NCBI RefSeq assembly: GCF_000377345.1 | Contig: NZ_KB898038.1 | Span: 268,086 to 332,085 of the forward strand | Length of the DNA: 64,000 nucleotides | Direction: 5' to 3' | From: Thioalkalivibrio sp. ALJ16 | GTDB lineage: Bacteria > Pseudomonadota > Gammaproteobacteria > Ectothiorhodospirales > Ectothiorhodospiraceae | Part shown: positions 21,190-30,037 of the stretch, piece after piece | How positions within the stretch are numbered: the stretch's first letter is position 1 | How the letters are laid out: every line of letters begins with the position of its first letter | Translations under genes and position numbers: made by a program | Notes under the pieces: generated by a model | What the model saw: the letters and a program-made list of their open reading frames with translations, nothing else | Told to the model about the DNA's origin: nothing | Database searches by the model: none

Positions 21190-21797
21190 GCGCGGCACCC
21201 GAGGTCCTGGTCCTCTACTACAGCCGCTATGGCGCCACCGCGGAGCTGGCCCGTCACGTCGCCAGCGGCGTGGAGCGCGCAGGTGCCGTGGCGCGCGTGC
21301 GCACGGTTCCTCCGGTCACGACCAACATCACCGGGGATGCCCCGGCGGTCCCCGCCGACGGCCCGCCCTACGCGCAGCCCAGCGACCTGGAAGAATGCGC
21401 CGGGCTGGTGATGGGCTCGCCCACGCGCTTCGGCAACATGGCCGCGCCACTGAAATATTTCCTCGACGGCACCAGCGGCCTGTGGGCCAGTGGCGGCCTG
21501 GTGGACCGGCCCTTCGGGCTGTTCACCAGCACCGCCACCCAGCACGGCGGACAGGAGACCACCCTGCTGAGCATGGCCCTGCCCCTGATCCACCAGGGCA
21601 TGCTCTGGGTGGGCGTCCCCTACACCGTGCCGGAACTGACCACCACGACCTCCGGCGGCTCGCCCTACGGCGCCAGCCATGTCGCCGGGGCCCAGGGGGA
21701 ACATGCCGTGACCCGCGAGGAGCAGCGCATCGCAGATGCCCTGGGGGAACGCGTCGGGCGCCTCGCGCGGCGCCTGCGCCGCGAGGACCCGGCGTGA
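21186..21797 (+). CDS. wrbA: WrbA-type NAD(P)H:quinone oxidoreductase
   Basis: This 203-residue flavodoxin-like protein is expected to bind FMN and reduce quinones by two electrons, protecting against redox cycling. The FMN phosphate loop is YYSRYGATAELA; GSPTRFGNMAAPLKYFLD and FTSTATQHGGQET are the characteristic WrbA flavin and active-site segments. It starts inside the end of the arsC-like gene and overlaps the following DUF2069 gene by four bases, so all three are one operon. Confidence 0.95.
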   Translation: MSAAPEVLVLYYSRYGATAELARHVASGVERAGAVARVRTVPPVTTNITGDAPAVPADGPPYAQPSDLEECAGLVMGSPTRFGNMAAPLKYFLDGTSGLWASGGLVDRPFGLFTSTATQHGGQETTLLSMALPLIHQGMLWVGVPYTVPELTTTTSGGSPYGASHVAGAQGEHAVTREEQRIADALGERVGRLARRLRREDPA

Positions 21798-22150
21798 TCC
21801 TCGGGGCACGGGTCCTGGCCCTGGCCGGCTACCTCGGACTGCTCGGCCTGATCCTCGTCTGGACCACCTGGATCGAGCGTCCGGAGATCGTGCCGGTCTC
21901 GGTGGCCCTGGTGATCCTGGTCCTTCCGCTGATGTTTCCGCTGCGCGGGATGCTGCACGGGCGCCGCTATACCCATGCCTGGTCCAGTCTGCTGGCGCTG
22001 GCCTACATCACCCTCGGGATCACGCTGGCCGCGGCCGCCGACGCGCGCCTGTACGGGCTGCTGATGACCGCGGCCAGCCTCGCCTGGTTCGGCGGCTGCC
22101 TGCTCTACGTCAAGCTGGACGCCCGCCGCGCCCGCCAGACGACGCCCTGA
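21794..22150 (+). CDS. DUF2069 family membrane protein
   Basis: This 118-residue protein has four hydrophobic segments and almost no soluble part; it ends CLLYVKLDARRARQTTP. It starts with GTG at 21794, overlapping the wrbA stop in a GTGA arrangement, so the upstream in-frame reading was rejected. The family sits at this locus in many gammaproteobacteria and has no known function. Confidence 0.85.
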   Translation: MILGARVLALAGYLGLLGLILVWTTWIERPEIVPVSVALVILVLPLMFPLRGMLHGRRYTHAWSSLLALAYITLGITLAAAADARLYGLLMTAASLAWFGGCLLYVKLDARRARQTTP

Positions 22151-22151
22151 T

Positions 22152-22421
22152 ATTCACCACGAAGGCACAGAGAAGGGTCAGGCCAAGGGCGTTTAACAGG
22201 AAGACGAGAAGTACGGAAGGTACTGGATGGGGGTCCGAGACAGGGTTTTGCCCTCGGAGGCGCTGGTGCGGCGTCTCACTCCGGCCGGAATGTCCGAAAC
22301 GGCGGCACACTACGCACCGCGAAGGACTTCCCCCGCAACCCCGACAAGCCCAATGCCCCCTTCCAGCCTTCGCATCTTCCTGTGAACGGGTTTTGACCTT
22401 GGTCGTGCGGTGGGTGGTGAC
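22152..22421. repeat. Inverted-repeat element between convergent genes (family also at 56995-57410)
   Basis: The gap between DUF2069 and hda holds imperfect inverted ends about 55 bases long. The left arm starts TTCACCACGAAGGCACAG and contains AGGCCAAGGGCGTTT and ACAGGAAGACGAGAAG. The right arm, read in reverse complement, has CACCAC, AAGGTCA, CGTT and ACAGGAAGATGCGAAG in the same order. The left arm also matches the right end of the block at 56995-57410. The centre shows no open reading frame of note. It looks like a non-coding dispersed element. Confidence 0.6.
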
Positions 22422-22423
22422 GA

Positions 22424-23140
22424 TCAGGGGCGCGCGAGCTGATCGCGCACGAAGGGGATGGTCAGGCGCCGCTGCTCGGCCAGGGCGGCCAGGTCGAGGC
22501 GATCCAGGAGCTGCAGCAGCGCGACCAGATCCCGCCGGTAGTGGCGCAGCAGGTAGTCCGCCACCGACTCCGGCAGCTCCAGCCCGCGCAGCGCGGCGCG
22601 CTGTGCAAGGATGCGCTTGAGATCGTCCTCCTCCGGCGCCTGCATGCGGAACACCGGGCCCCACGCAAGCCGCGAGGTCAGGTCGGGCAACGGACTGGCG
22701 AGCCCGTCGGGCGCGGCGACGGCCGCCAGCAGCACGCGACAGCCGGCGTCGCGCAGCCGGTTCAAGAGCCCAAACAGGGCCTCGTCCCAGTCTCCCTTCC
22801 CGATCACGGCATCCAGATCATCCAGCGCCACCAGGCGCGCGCGTTCCAGCCCGTCGAGCACCGCCAGCGGCGGCGCCGCGGCCAGCTCGGCCAGCGGCAG
22901 GTAGGCCACCGGCTCGCCGCGCTCGTGCCCCTGGTGGCAGGCGGCCTGCAGCAGGTGGGTCTTCCCCACGCCCGCCGGACCGTGCAGCAGGATCTGCGGC
23001 TCGGTCCGCGCGCTCCCGACGGCCAGCGCCGCGACCGCATCCCGCGCCAGACGGTTGCCGCCCGGATAAAACCCCGCGAAGCGCGACGTATCGCGCAACC
23101 GCAGGTCCAGCGGCAGCTGGCGCTGATGCGCGGCGCTCAT
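22424..23140 (-). CDS. hda: DnaA regulatory inactivator Hda
   Basis: This 238-residue AAA+ protein, with the beta clamp, stimulates ATP hydrolysis by DnaA after initiation and so prevents over-replication. QLPLDLRL at residues 8-15 is the clamp-binding motif. Walker A is HGPAGVGKTHLLQ, Walker B is LVALDDLDA, and SRLAWGPVF carries the box VII-type Arg region. It lacks the DnaA DNA-binding domain, as expected. It is the last gene of the run DUF2066-phosphatidyltransferase-PerM-hda, overlapping the PerM gene by four bases. Confidence 0.95.
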   Translation of the reverse strand: MSAAHQRQLPLDLRLRDTSRFAGFYPGGNRLARDAVAALAVGSARTEPQILLHGPAGVGKTHLLQAACHQGHERGEPVAYLPLAELAAAPPLAVLDGLERARLVALDDLDAVIGKGDWDEALFGLLNRLRDAGCRVLLAAVAAPDGLASPLPDLTSRLAWGPVFRMQAPEEDDLKRILAQRAALRGLELPESVADYLLRHYRRDLVALLQLLDRLDLAALAEQRRLTIPFVRDQLARP

Positions 23141-24249
23141 GGCCGCCCGTCTTCGTCAGTCGCCGCCGGCCCGGCACCATTCAGGCGCCGGTAATGCGCC
23201 AGCGCGTGGCGCACCCCGACCGCCAGCACGGCCGCCACCGGCAGCGCGAGCAGCACCCCGAAGAAGCCGAACAGCTGGCCACCGGCGAGTACGGCAAAGA
23301 TCACCGCGATCGGATGCAGGCCGGTACGGTCTCCCACCAGCCACGGGGTCAGGACCATCGACTCCAGGACCTGGGCCACGGCAAAGATCGCGAGCACCAC
23401 CAGCAGCAGGCTCCAGCCATCGCCCTGGACCAGCGCCACGGCCCCGGCCAGCAGTACACCCACGATCACGCCGACATAGGGAATGAAGCTGACCAGCCCG
23501 GCGATCACGCCAATGGCCAGCCCCATCTCGACCCCGGCCACGGTCAGGGTGACCGCATAGAACAGCCCCAGCGCCAGCATCACCAGGAGCTGGCCGCGCA
23601 GAAACGCCGCCAGGGTCGCATCCGATTCCTGCGCGAAGCGCAGCACCACAGGGCGCCAGACCTGCGGCAGGAGATCCCGCAGCCCCTGCTGCAGCCGCGG
23701 CCAGTCACGCAGCAGATAGAAGCTCACCACCGGCACCAGCACCAGGTTCAGCACCCCCAGCACCAGGGTCCCGGTGGAACTGCCCAGCCATTGCAGCACG
23801 CCACCCGCCAGCCCGCCGGCCTCGCGCCAGTGCTCGGCAATCAGGGACTGCAGGGCGGCTGCGTCCAGTGCCGGCGGACGATCCCCCGCCTGTTCTTCCA
23901 GCAACGGGCGCACCTGCTGGTCGAACCACGCCAGCAGCTCCGGAAGCGCCAGCGCCAGGCGCTCGAACTGGGCGATGGCCAGCGGGATCAGGATCAGCAC
24001 CAGGCCAGCGAGCCCCAGCATCACCAGCAGGAAGACCAGGACCGTCGCCAGCGTCCGCGAGCCGCGGGTACGCGGGGCCAGGCGCGAGACCAGCGGGTTG
24101 AACAGGTAGCCGATCAGGATGGCGACCACGAACGGGGTCAGGATCGGTGCCAGCAGATACAGCACGCCGCCGACCACCAGCAGCCCGACCAGCGCCGCCA
24201 GCGTGACCGTCGACAGGGGGCCCACGCGCTGCTGCGTCTCCGGGGTCAT
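23137..24249 (-). CDS. AI-2E family transporter (PerM-like)
   Basis: This 370-residue polytopic membrane protein belongs to the AI-2E/PerM family. It has paired N-terminal helices, a long periplasmic helical region (about residues 80-150), and the C-terminal SFIPYVGVIVG block, which is the family signature. Members export varied compounds or act as Na+/H+ antiporters; the quorum-signal name reflects only one branch. The ATG at 24249 overlaps the stop of the phosphatidyltransferase gene, supporting this start. The position next to hda matches yfgO/perM in enterobacteria. Confidence 0.92.
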   Translation of the reverse strand: MTPETQQRVGPLSTVTLAALVGLLVVGGVLYLLAPILTPFVVAILIGYLFNPLVSRLAPRTRGSRTLATVLVFLLVMLGLAGLVLILIPLAIAQFERLALALPELLAWFDQQVRPLLEEQAGDRPPALDAAALQSLIAEHWREAGGLAGGVLQWLGSSTGTLVLGVLNLVLVPVVSFYLLRDWPRLQQGLRDLLPQVWRPVVLRFAQESDATLAAFLRGQLLVMLALGLFYAVTLTVAGVEMGLAIGVIAGLVSFIPYVGVIVGVLLAGAVALVQGDGWSLLLVVLAIFAVAQVLESMVLTPWLVGDRTGLHPIAVIFAVLAGGQLFGFFGVLLALPVAAVLAVGVRHALAHYRRLNGAGPAATDEDGRP

Positions 24250-24830
24250 GGCGTCCTCCGCGCGGCCGGGACGGGGGCGCGCCGCAGGTGGCGCCAGGCA
24301 TACACGCCCCACTGCGCGGTGTAGGCCAGCCCGCTCGCCAGGGTCGTGAATGCGACCACGACCACCATCAGCTGCACCCAGATCGGGTCCAGATCCAGCA
24401 GGCCGACCTTCACGATGGCGACCAGCACCAGCGTGATCTGCAGAAAGGTATTCACCTTGCTGATGAACAGCGGACGGATCGCCAGCGGCCCCACGAACAC
24501 CCGGTACAGGGCCGATCCCGCGGTCAGCCACAGATCGCGCCCCACGACCAGCAACAGCAGCCACAGCGGGAGCAGCCCGGACAGCGTCACCGCCAGGTAG
24601 ATACCCAGCATCAGGAGCTTGTCCGCCGCCGGGTCCAGCCAGGCTCCGAGCCGGGTATGCCAGCCGTAGCGGCGGACCAGCCAGCCATCCAGGGCATCAC
24701 TCAGTCCGGCCAGCGCCAGCAGCACCACCGCCAACAGATAGTGCTCCAGCACCAGCAGCCAGACGATCGGCGGGATCAGCACGATCCGCGCGATGGTGAC
24801 CGCATTGGGGATCTGGTGGCGCGGAATCAT
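24246..24830 (-). CDS. CDP-alcohol phosphatidyltransferase (PgsA-like)
   Basis: This 194-residue membrane enzyme transfers a phosphatidyl group from CDP-diacylglycerol to an alcohol, probably glycerol phosphate in the route to phosphatidylglycerol and cardiolipin. The signature is present as DALDGWLVRRYG followed by RLGAWLDPAADK, giving the D-G-x2-(A/V)-R-x8-G-x3-D-x3-D pattern. It starts MIPRHQIPNAVTIARI, the usual PgsA-like opening, so the longer frame upstream was not used. Another pgsA elsewhere cannot be excluded, so the exact role is left open. Confidence 0.9.
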   Translation of the reverse strand: MIPRHQIPNAVTIARIVLIPPIVWLLVLEHYLLAVVLLALAGLSDALDGWLVRRYGWHTRLGAWLDPAADKLLMLGIYLAVTLSGLLPLWLLLLVVGRDLWLTAGSALYRVFVGPLAIRPLFISKVNTFLQITLVLVAIVKVGLLDLDPIWVQLMVVVVAFTTLASGLAYTAQWGVYAWRHLRRAPVPAARRTP

Positions 24831-24849
24831 CCGGACACGGGCACGCGGG

Positions 24850-25887
24850 TCAGCCGCGATCCAGCCAGACATCGGCCGCATCGGCGTCGTCCGGCGGTTC
24901 GGACCGGTCAAAACCGGAACCGCGCAGCAGGTCAACGAGGTCACCGGGCTCCAGCCCCGTGCGGACCTGCAGCACCACGCGATCGGCCATCAGCGAATCC
25001 AGCCGCGCCGCCTCTACCGCCTGCAGGCGGACCAGCTCCGCCCGCAGGCGCTCGAATGCGGCATAGCCCTGCACGTCGACAAACCCCAGCCGCACCCACT
25101 CCGGCTCGGCGGCCACACGCGCCAGGCGCTCTGCCACCTGGTCCAGCCCCTGGGCCACGGCCGCGCGCGCGGCCGTGCCGGCATCCGCCCCCGGGGCCGA
25201 ACCGCGAAACTCGCGGCCGTCGTGCACGGCAACGGAACGCGCCTCGGCCCCGGTCGCGGTCTCGCGCACATGCAGCAGGATCACGCCATCGGCCTGATAC
25301 CGGCGCGCGGCCTCCAGCAGCGGCTCGGTCACCCCGCCGACGATATCGGAGGGCTGGGCCGCGCGCCGGTCCTGGAGATCTCCCAGCGGAAACAGCAGCG
25401 GCATGTCGCGCTCCGCGGCCAGCGACTCCAGCGCGGACAGTACGCCGCGCCCCTCCACCGCATCGCCCAGCAGTTCGCGCTGGCCATTGCGGTCCAGTAC
25501 CGCCCAGACCAGGAGCCCGGGGCGCTCTCCCAGCACAGCCGGCACACCGGCGTCGCGCAGGGCCGTGCGCAGACGGAAGGGATCGAACTCGAGGCGATAG
25601 ACGCCCTCCTCGACCTCGCGCAGCCGCTCCAGCGCCGCAATCCAGCCATCGTCGTCGCGGGTCTCCAGCATCTCCTCGACCAGCGCCAGCACCGGCTCCG
25701 AGCGCAGCCCGGCCAGACGCACCAGCGCCTGTTCCAGGCCCTGCTCCAGGGCGCCCGCCTCGTCCTCCGCGGCGACCGTGGCCACCAGCGAATCCTGGGC
25801 CGCTGCCAGCGGCGCCAGCAACAGCAGGACAAGACCGAGCAGGACGGCCACGGGGTAACGGGTGCGCAGGTGCAGGGACATGATCAT
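24850..25887 (-). CDS. DUF2066 exported protein
   Basis: This 345-residue protein has a signal peptide (VLLGLVLLLLAPLAAAQ) and a periplasmic domain of the DUF2066 family. It is Leu-, Ala- and Arg-rich, with no catalytic motif recognised. The family occurs beside purM and the PerM/hda operon in many gammaproteobacteria. It is the first gene of the minus-strand operon ending in hda and is divergent from purM, sharing a 197-base promoter region. Confidence 0.85.
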   Translation of the reverse strand: MIMSLHLRTRYPVAVLLGLVLLLLAPLAAAQDSLVATVAAEDEAGALEQGLEQALVRLAGLRSEPVLALVEEMLETRDDDGWIAALERLREVEEGVYRLEFDPFRLRTALRDAGVPAVLGERPGLLVWAVLDRNGQRELLGDAVEGRGVLSALESLAAERDMPLLFPLGDLQDRRAAQPSDIVGGVTEPLLEAARRYQADGVILLHVRETATGAEARSVAVHDGREFRGSAPGADAGTAARAAVAQGLDQVAERLARVAAEPEWVRLGFVDVQGYAAFERLRAELVRLQAVEAARLDSLMADRVVLQVRTGLEPGDLVDLLRGSGFDRSEPPDDADAADVWLDRG

Positions 25888-26084
25888 GATCGGTTGTTCG
25901 ACAAGCGTTCCAAAATACCACAGCCATCACACACACTGGCCGCGCGCGGGGCGTGACGGACCGCACCCCGCGCGTCTCTCTTTGCACGCCCGCAGCCGGC
26001 TCGCTACCATGCCGGGTTCTTCGAGGCCGCCGCCGTGGCGGCACTCCCGTGCTGGTTGAATGCTGGTTAAATTCCGGGGAACCC

Positions 26085-27143
26085 ATGTCCGAATCCCGTT
26101 CAGGCCTGACCTACCGCGAGGCCGGTGTCGACATCGAGGCCGGCGCCGAGCTGGTCGAACGCATCAAGCCGCAGGCGGCGCGCACCCGGCGCCCCGGCGT
26201 GATGGCCGGCCTGGGCGGCTTTGGCGCGCTGTTCGAGCTGCCGATGGACCGCTACCGGCAGCCGGTGCTGGTGTCCGGCACGGATGGCGTCGGCACCAAG
26301 CTGCGACTCGCGCAGCAGACCGGTCGCCATGACAGCATCGGCATTGACCTGGTCGCGATGTGCGTCAACGACATCGTCGTCCAGGGCGCCGAGCCGCTGT
26401 TCTTTCTCGACTACTACGCCACCGGCCATCTGGACGTGGACATCGCCGCGGACGTGGTCACCGGTATCGCGGAGGGGTGCGAACAGGCCGGCTGCGCCCT
26501 GATCGGCGGCGAGACCGCGGAGATGCCGGGGATGTACCACGGCGAGGACTACGACGTCGCCGGCTTCGCGGTCGGCATCGCCGAAAAGGACGCGCTGATC
26601 GATGGCCGCCAGGTCACCGCGGGCCACGTGGTCCTGGGCCTGGAGGCCACGGGCCCGCACTCCAACGGCTACTCCCTGATCCGGCGGGTACTGGAACACT
26701 CCGGTGCATCCCTGGACAGCCCCCTGCCCGGCAGCGAGGGCGTGAGCCTCGGGGATGCCCTGATGGCCCCCACGCGCATCTACGTGCGCCCGCTGCTGGA
26801 GCTGCTGCAGCACTTCCCGGTGCATGCGATGGCCCATATCACCGGCGGCGGCCTGACCGAAAACCTCCCGCGCGTTCTGCCCGACCATCTGGGCGCACGC
26901 ATCGACCCGTACAGCTGGTCCAGGCCGCCGGTATTCGGCTGGCTGCAGCAGGCCGGGGACATCGCCGACGAAGAGATGCTGCGTACCTTCAACTGCGGCA
27001 TCGGCATGACCGTGATCCTCCCCGAGGACCGGGTCGAGGCCGCCAGTTCGGAACTGGCCCGCGCCGGCATCCGCAGCTGGCCGATCGGCATGATCCAGGA
27101 ACGCGACGCGTACCAGCCCAGCGTCACCTACGCCGCGGCATGA
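26085..27143 (+). CDS. purM: Phosphoribosylformylglycinamidine cyclo-ligase
   Basis: This 352-residue enzyme (AIR synthetase) closes the imidazole ring in purine synthesis using ATP. Visible family segments are [43 protein letters not shown] and [13 protein letters not shown]. The ATG at 26085 is preceded by GGGGA at 26076-26080, and the protein starts where the family does, so the open frame upstream was excluded. Its stop overlaps the purN start (ATGA), giving translational coupling of two steps in the same pathway. Confidence 0.98.
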   Translation: MSESRSGLTYREAGVDIEAGAELVERIKPQAARTRRPGVMAGLGGFGALFELPMDRYRQPVLVSGTDGVGTKLRLAQQTGRHDSIGIDLVAMCVNDIVVQGAEPLFFLDYYATGHLDVDIAADVVTGIAEGCEQAGCALIGGETAEMPGMYHGEDYDVAGFAVGIAEKDALIDGRQVTAGHVVLGLEATGPHSNGYSLIRRVLEHSGASLDSPLPGSEGVSLGDALMAPTRIYVRPLLELLQHFPVHAMAHITGGGLTENLPRVLPDHLGARIDPYSWSRPPVFGWLQQAGDIADEEMLRTFNCGIGMTVILPEDRVEAASSELARAGIRSWPIGMIQERDAYQPSVTYAAA

Positions 27144-27838
27144 CGGAAACCGCCAGGCAACCCGCCGCGGCCGTCCCGCAGCGCCTGGTGGTCCTGATCT
27201 CCGGGCGCGGCAGCAACCTGGGCGCGCTGATCGAGGCCTGCGAGCAGGGCCGGGTCCCGGCCTCGATCGTCGGCGTGATCAGCAACCGCCCGGATGCCGG
27301 CGGGCTGGAATTCGCCGCGCGCCACGGCATCCCCAGCCAGGTACTCGATCACCGCGCATACCCGGCGCGCGAGGCCTTCGACACCGACCTCGCCCGCGCC
27401 ATCGAGGGCTACAGCCCCGACCTGGTCATCCTGGCCGGGTTCATGCGCATCCTGACCCCCGACTTTGTGGACCGGTTCACCGGCCGACTGCTGAACATTC
27501 ACCCCTCCCTGCTGCCCAAATATCGCGGCCTGCACACCCACGCCCGTGCCCTGGCCGACGGCGAGCGCGAGCACGGGGCCAGCGTGCATTTCGTGACCCC
27601 GGAACTCGATGGTGGACCGGTGATCATGCAGGCCCGCGTGCCGGTCGCGCCCGACGACACCCCGGACACCCTCGCCGCCCGCGTCCAGCGCGCCGAGCAC
27701 CGCCTGTATCCGGAGGTCGTGCGCCGGCTGTGTTCAGGGGAAATTCAGTGGGCCGGGCGGATCCTGCAGGCCGACGGCACGCCACTGCCGGCGCCACTGC
27801 AACTCGACGAGGACTTTAATGATCTTCCAGGTTCCTAA
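27140..27838 (+). CDS. purN: Phosphoribosylglycinamide formyltransferase
   Basis: This 232-residue enzyme moves a formyl group from 10-formyltetrahydrofolate to glycinamide ribonucleotide. It has [15 protein letters not shown] at the nucleotide site and [14 protein letters not shown] near the folate site. [16 protein letters not shown] provides the catalytic Asn and His, and [13 protein letters not shown] the Asp. Its length is near normal, with a C-terminal tail slightly longer than E. coli PurN. It is coupled to purM and overlaps the next gene by 20 bases. Confidence 0.97.
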   Translation: MTETARQPAAAVPQRLVVLISGRGSNLGALIEACEQGRVPASIVGVISNRPDAGGLEFAARHGIPSQVLDHRAYPAREAFDTDLARAIEGYSPDLVILAGFMRILTPDFVDRFTGRLLNIHPSLLPKYRGLHTHARALADGEREHGASVHFVTPELDGGPVIMQARVPVAPDDTPDTLAARVQRAEHRLYPEVVRRLCSGEIQWAGRILQADGTPLPAPLQLDEDFNDLPGS

Positions 27839-28604
27839 GGCCACACCCCTGCTGCGATTTGGCGCCGTGCTCGGGCTCCTGCTGGCGCTCGTGGCCCTGC
27901 CGGCCAGCGGTGTGGCACAGAGCACGCACTCGATCCCGCCCTACACCGCCAGCTACGAAGCCAGCGCCATGGGCAACACGCTCAAGGCGCGCATCACCCT
28001 GAACCACGAGGACGTGCAGACGCGCATGGCCATGGATGCCCACGTCTCCGGCTTCCTGCGCATCCTGGGCCGTTTCGAGCTGAGCCGCGAAGCGTTGATG
28101 AACCGCCAGAACGGCGAGCTCCAGCTGGTGCACTCACGCAGCCGGCAGATCACGCCGCGGCGCGACCGCAAGGTCGAGACCCGCTTCGACTGGGAGCGCG
28201 GCCTGGCCATCGGCACCATCAACAGCGACAGCTTCCAGCTCGAGGTGCCGGACCGGACCCTGGACTTCCTCGGCTCGCTGTACCTGATGATGCAGCGCCT
28301 GGAGAGTGGCGAGCTGTCCGCCGTCGGCGACCGCAAGACCATCCAGGCCCTGGAGCGCGATCGCCTGCGCGAATACCGTTTCGAGGTCGCCGCGCGCGAG
28401 ACCATGGAATCGCCCATCGGACGGGTGGATACCATCCGCGTCGACCGCCACACGGACGACAGCGACGTGGCCCTGTCCGCCTGGTTTGCCCGCGAACTGC
28501 GCCATGTCCCGGTGCGTCTCGACTACGAGGCCGACGGCCGCGTGTTCGAGCTGAACCTGACGCAACTGGAATGGCACGACCCGATCATTGACCTGACCGA
28601 GTAG
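27819..28604 (+). CDS. DUF3108 exported protein
   Basis: This 261-residue protein has a cleavable signal peptide (residues about 13-33, ending GVAQS) and a periplasmic beta-rich domain of the DUF3108 family. Recognisable stretches are YTASYEASAMGN at the start of the mature chain and SRQITPRRDRKVETRFDW. The start overlaps purN by 20 bases and is supported by GAGGA at 27809-27813. DUF3108 genes follow purN in many gammaproteobacteria; the function is unknown, with an envelope role inferred from secretion. Confidence 0.87.
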   Translation: MIFQVPKATPLLRFGAVLGLLLALVALPASGVAQSTHSIPPYTASYEASAMGNTLKARITLNHEDVQTRMAMDAHVSGFLRILGRFELSREALMNRQNGELQLVHSRSRQITPRRDRKVETRFDWERGLAIGTINSDSFQLEVPDRTLDFLGSLYLMMQRLESGELSAVGDRKTIQALERDRLREYRFEVAARETMESPIGRVDTIRVDRHTDDSDVALSAWFARELRHVPVRLDYEADGRVFELNLTQLEWHDPIIDLTE

Positions 28605-28609
28605 ACACC

Positions 28610-30016
28610 ATGAGCGAGACCTTTGACCTGGCCATCATCGGCAGTGGCCCCGGGGGCTATCGTGCCGCCGTTCTGGGCGCCCTGCGCGGGCTCAACGTCG
28701 TCATCGTCGAAAAGGGCGACTGGGGCGGCTGCTGCCTGAACCGCGGCTGCGTACCCAAGAAGGACTGGTACCACACCGCCCGCACCGTCGCCGCGCAGCG
28801 CCACTTCGAGGGCCGCGGCATCAGCGGCAGCCTCACGGCCGACATGGACCGCGCCTGGGACCATCAGAAGGACGTGGTCACCGAGGTGCGCAACTCCTAC
28901 CTCGGCTACATGAAGCACCTGAAGATCCAGTACCGCCACGGCACTGCGAGCTTCCGCGACGCCGAGACCCTGGAGGTCGTCGCCGACGACGGCACCGAGA
29001 CCGTCAGCGCCCGCCACACCATCATCGCCACCGGCGCCACCGCCACCGTTCCGGCCCCGTTCACGGCCGAACCCGGGCGCGTACTGACCACCGACATGCT
29101 GTTCGACGACAAGCCGCCCACGGGCGAGCGCGTCGCGATCATCGGCTCCGGCGTGGTCGCCACCGAATTCGCCTGGATCTTCCATCACCTCGGCAAGCAG
29201 GTGACCTGGCTGTCGCGCTCGAAGCCGCTGTCCACGCAGAAGTTCAGCCCGCAGGCGCTGGGCACGCTGAAGGAACAACTGGCCGCGGATGGCATCGAGC
29301 CGGTGCGGGTCAAGGGCTACGAAAGCGTCGAGACCTCGGATGACGGCGTCACCATCACCGACAGCGAGGGCAACAGCTTCGAGGTCGACTGGGTGCTGCT
29401 CGGCACCGGGCGCACCCCGCATACCGAGGGCCTGAACCTCGACGGAATCGGGGTGAAGACCGACGCCCGCGGCTTCGTGAAACGCCGTCCTACCCTGCAG
29501 ACCGATGTCGACACCATCTACGCCATCGGCGATGTCGCCAGCGAGTGGCAGACCGCCAACCACGCCCTGGCGGACGCCACCATCGCGGTGGAAAACATCC
29601 AGAACGGCAACACCCGCGAGCAAGACGAGCGCTTCGTGCCGATCGCGATCTACTCCGCCGTCGAGATGGCCCGCCTTGGCATGGACGAGGACGACGCCGA
29701 GGACGAGGAACTGGAACCGGCGGTCGGCTTCGCCGCCTTCGAGACCTCCCCGCGCGCCCTGGGCCAGGACGAGCCGGAAGGATTCGTGCGCCTGATCGGC
29801 GACATGGACACCGGCGCCCTGCTGGGCGGCGAGGTCATCGGCGCCGATGCCGGCGAGCTGATCCACATCCTGTCCCTGGCCCCCGACCGCGACACCGCGC
29901 TCGCCTGGATCGCCAGGGGACAATGGAACCACCCGACCCGTGGCGAGGAGTTCCTCAACGCAACGGAAACCCTCGCCTCGAAGTGGAACCTGAAGTCGGA
30001 GATCTTCGGCCTGTAG
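28610..30016 (+). CDS. Dihydrolipoamide dehydrogenase-like flavoprotein
   Basis: This 468-residue pyridine nucleotide-disulfide oxidoreductase begins with the FAD motif IIGSGPGGYRAA. The redox disulfide is in GGCCLNRGCVPKK, with an extra Cys just ahead of the usual CxxxxC pair. The NAD site is IIGSGVVATEFAW, and IYAIGDVA is the second FAD segment. The C-terminal WNHPTRGEEF keeps the His-Glu pair used by lipoamide dehydrogenases. It has an acidic insertion (DEDDAEDEELE) before the dimer domain. No 2-oxoacid dehydrogenase partner is nearby. Lipoamide dehydrogenase activity is plausible but a specialised disulfide reductase is equally possible. Confidence 0.85.
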   Translation: MSETFDLAIIGSGPGGYRAAVLGALRGLNVVIVEKGDWGGCCLNRGCVPKKDWYHTARTVAAQRHFEGRGISGSLTADMDRAWDHQKDVVTEVRNSYLGYMKHLKIQYRHGTASFRDAETLEVVADDGTETVSARHTIIATGATATVPAPFTAEPGRVLTTDMLFDDKPPTGERVAIIGSGVVATEFAWIFHHLGKQVTWLSRSKPLSTQKFSPQALGTLKEQLAADGIEPVRVKGYESVETSDDGVTITDSEGNSFEVDWVLLGTGRTPHTEGLNLDGIGVKTDARGFVKRRPTLQTDVDTIYAIGDVASEWQTANHALADATIAVENIQNGNTREQDERFVPIAIYSAVEMARLGMDEDDAEDEELEPAVGFAAFETSPRALGQDEPEGFVRLIGDMDTGALLGGEVIGADAGELIHILSLAPDRDTALAWIARGQWNHPTRGEEFLNATETLASKWNLKSEIFGL

Positions 30017-30037
30017 CGGGCGCTCACGGCCGGCAAC

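Noticed and set aside
23137..24249. Quorum-sensing (autoinducer-2) export
   Set aside because: The family name is historical. No luxS or receptor is present in the window, and the hda neighbourhood matches PerM-type proteins of other function.
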